Below are positions 11,890 to 12,988 of a stretch of DNA of 12,988 nucleotides, piece after piece. Source of the stretch: JAYQUR01 sp038133505 (GTDB lineage Bacteria; Pseudomonadota; Alphaproteobacteria; MPNO01; UBA830); NCBI GenBank assembly GCA_038133505.1, contig JAYPTI010000095.1, forward strand, positions 1 to 12,988. The letters run 5' to 3'. Under the pieces are notes generated by a model that was given only the letters and a program-made list of their open reading frames with translations, did not search any database and was not told the origin of the DNA. The first letter of the stretch is position 1. Each line of letters begins with the position of its first letter. Made by a program: the position numbers and the translations under genes.

Positions 11890-12988
11890 TTATTCGCGGA
11901 AATTCGCTAGCCCGGAGAGATTTTCAGCGTCGAAAAGACCGGCGCAGAACGTCATCAGCGCGTCCGCGCGGCCGTCCGGCCAGCCCGCGAAGGCGAGGTT
12001 GGCGCGGAACTTGGCTTCGAGCTCGGCGCGGCTGAGCGGTTCGCGCGCGCCGCCGCGCAGGTGCGGCTGCTCGACCTCGCGGACGCTGCCGTCCCTCAGG
12101 ATCGCGCGGATATGGCCCGAGTAGTTGGCGGGATATTCGTTCCCGGGGTCGATCTCGTAGCCGATCCTGGCGGCGAGCGAGAGGATTTCGGGATCGCGGA
12201 TGCGCGCCTCGGTGAACTGGGCGAGGCCGGCGGCGCGGTCGATCATCCCGGCAGCGATACAGAACGGCACGCTGAATTTCGCCGAGTAAGGCGTCGACGG
12301 CGCGCGTTTCTCGGCCAGCACCTCCCATAGCCGGTGGACCGTGCCTTCGCCGACCTTGCAGGTGACGGTCTCGACGTCGCCTGCCTTCAGCCCGTCGTTG
12401 GCGAGCCGGATGGCGCAGTCGATGAAGGGCTGGGCCATGGTGCCGCAGGCATAGGGCTTGAAGGCGATGTTGGCGGCGTGCCACGTCTCGCCGAGCCCGT
12501 CGGTCAGCTTGCCGTAGTCGCGCTCGATCGCCGGGTCCGCGAAGCCGAAGAAGAAGCCGTGCCGGCCCTCCATCACGGTGCGCGGGCCCATGAACCCCCC
12601 GCGCCCGAGCAGCGCCGCGCGCAGGCCGCTCTGCGCCGCCCAGCCGGCGTGGATGCGCTTGGTCCAGNNNNNNNNNNCGGCCGCAGCCGCGCCGAGCGCG
12701 CCGATCACGGCGGTCGGGTGGAACCCCGCGCGATGGACGGCCGTCGGCGCGACCAGCGCCATCCGGCACATAAGCTCGGTGCCTGCCGCGATGCCGCGCA
12801 GCGCGTCCGCGCCAGAGCATCCGAACCGTTCGCCCGCCGCGAGGACGGCGGGCAGAATCACCGCGCCCGTGTGGACCGGCGTGCCCTCGAACGTGTCGTC
12901 GTAGTCCTCGCCGTGCGCGGCGGTGCCGTTGACCAGCGCCGCGCCAGCCGCATCGACGCCCGCCGCATGGCCGAGCGCGGTGCAGCCG
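11890..12988 (-). CDS. MmgE/PrpD family protein, partial (5' end outside window, internal N gap)
   Basis: A leftward frame open from the window edge to the stop at 11890. Family features include NGTAAHGEDYDDTFEG just inside the edge, the A-G-T-E-L region, GFHPTAVIGALGAAAA, then after the gap WTKRIHAGWAAQSGLRAALL, EGRHGFFFGF and NIAFKPYACGTMAQPFIDCA. The family holds 2-methylcitrate dehydratase (PrpD), cis-aconitate decarboxylase and many uncharacterised members; no prpB or prpC is nearby, so a methylcitrate role is not supported. Members are about 450 residues, so some 80-90 N-terminal residues lie outside the window. The 10-N run (12668-12677) falls in the helical domain where about 30 more residues are expected. 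No start codon can be given: the GTG at 12861 is internal. Confidence 0.85.
   Translation of the reverse strand, partial: GCTALGHAAGVDAAGAALVNGTAAHGEDYDDTFEGTPVHTGAVILPAVLAAGERFGCSGADALRGIAAGTELMCRMALVAPTAVHRAGFHPTAVIGALGAAAAXXXXWTKRIHAGWAAQSGLRAALLGRGGFMGPRTVMEGRHGFFFGFADPAIERDYGKLTDGLGETWHAANIAFKPYACGTMAQPFIDCAIRLANDGLKAGDVETVTCKVGEGTVHRLWEVLAEKRAPSTPYSAKFSVPFCIAAGMIDRAAGLAQFTEARIRDPEILSLAARIGYEIDPGNEYPANYSGHIRAILRDGSVREVEQPHLRGGAREPLSRAELEAKFRANLAFAGWPDGRADALMTFCAGLFDAENLSGLANFRE
12668..12677. other. Assembly gap (10 N)
   Basis: Ten unknown bases inside the MmgE/PrpD gene. The reading frame continues on both sides if the gap is counted as 10, so the true length is probably 1 more than a multiple of 3. 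Comparison with the usual order of family motifs suggests much more than 10 bases are missing. Confidence 0.95.

Noticed and set aside
8575..11910. A 1111-codon open frame on the plus strand opposite the hydrolase, PYR subunit and recQ genes
   Set aside because: It lies in exact codon register against real genes, where stops arise only from TTA, CTA and TCA codons, which are rare in this GC-rich coding. Its protein is Arg/Asp/Val/His-rich with no family motif, while the opposite strand encodes complete known proteins.
11890..12988. A genuine internal deletion in the MmgE/PrpD gene
   Set aside because: The apparent loss coincides exactly with the N run, so an assembly gap explains it.

Overview
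The window is strongly GC-rich, uses almost only GC-ending codons, and its genes start with Shine-Dalgarno sequences such as GGGAG or AAAGGAG. Gene content (Zur/Znu zinc uptake, carboxymuconolactone-decarboxylase-like proteins, LLM monooxygenase, split TPP decarboxylase, MmgE/PrpD) fits an Alphaproteobacterium, perhaps of Rhodospirillales type; that placement is inference. A run of 10 N near the right end shows a draft or metagenome scaffold. No tRNA, rRNA, CRISPR array, insertion sequence or phage gene was recognised.

Layout: (1) 1-1757, a divergent zinc locus. zur and the start of znuC run leftward and znuA runs rightward, with a likely Zur operator in the 76-bp gap between them. (2) 1786-2936, two unlike carboxymuconolactone-decarboxylase-fold (CMD) proteins, convergent with only 2 bp between their stop codons. 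(3) 3003-4076, a D-2-hydroxyacid dehydrogenase. (4) 4270-7936, a rightward oxidative cluster: flavin reductase, a 31-bp-stem palindrome, LLM flavin monooxygenase, Fe(II)/2-oxoglutarate oxygenase, VOC-fold protein, and a PaiB-type FMN-binding protein whose second codon is a TAA stop. (5) 7997-9894, a leftward, tightly packed trio: alpha/beta hydrolase, TPP-enzyme PYR subunit and TPP-enzyme PP subunit. (6) 9979-11841, RecQ helicase, leftward. (7) 11890-12988, an MmgE/PrpD protein, leftward, cut by the window edge and interrupted by the N run.

How they may work together: region 1 is a self-contained zinc-homeostasis unit. Region 4 looks like a two-component flavin monooxygenase (reductase plus LLM oxygenase) with a second oxygenase and a metal-dependent VOC enzyme, the kind of set used to break down or tailor a small organic molecule. 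The convergent hydrolase/decarboxylase trio and the hydroxyacid dehydrogenase could supply further catabolic steps, but nothing in the sequence fixes the substrate. The points most worth a second look are the ATG-TAA start of the PaiB gene, the long palindrome inside the oxidative cluster, the oxygenase set itself, and the N gap, which protein-family expectation says hides roughly 90-100 bp rather than 10.
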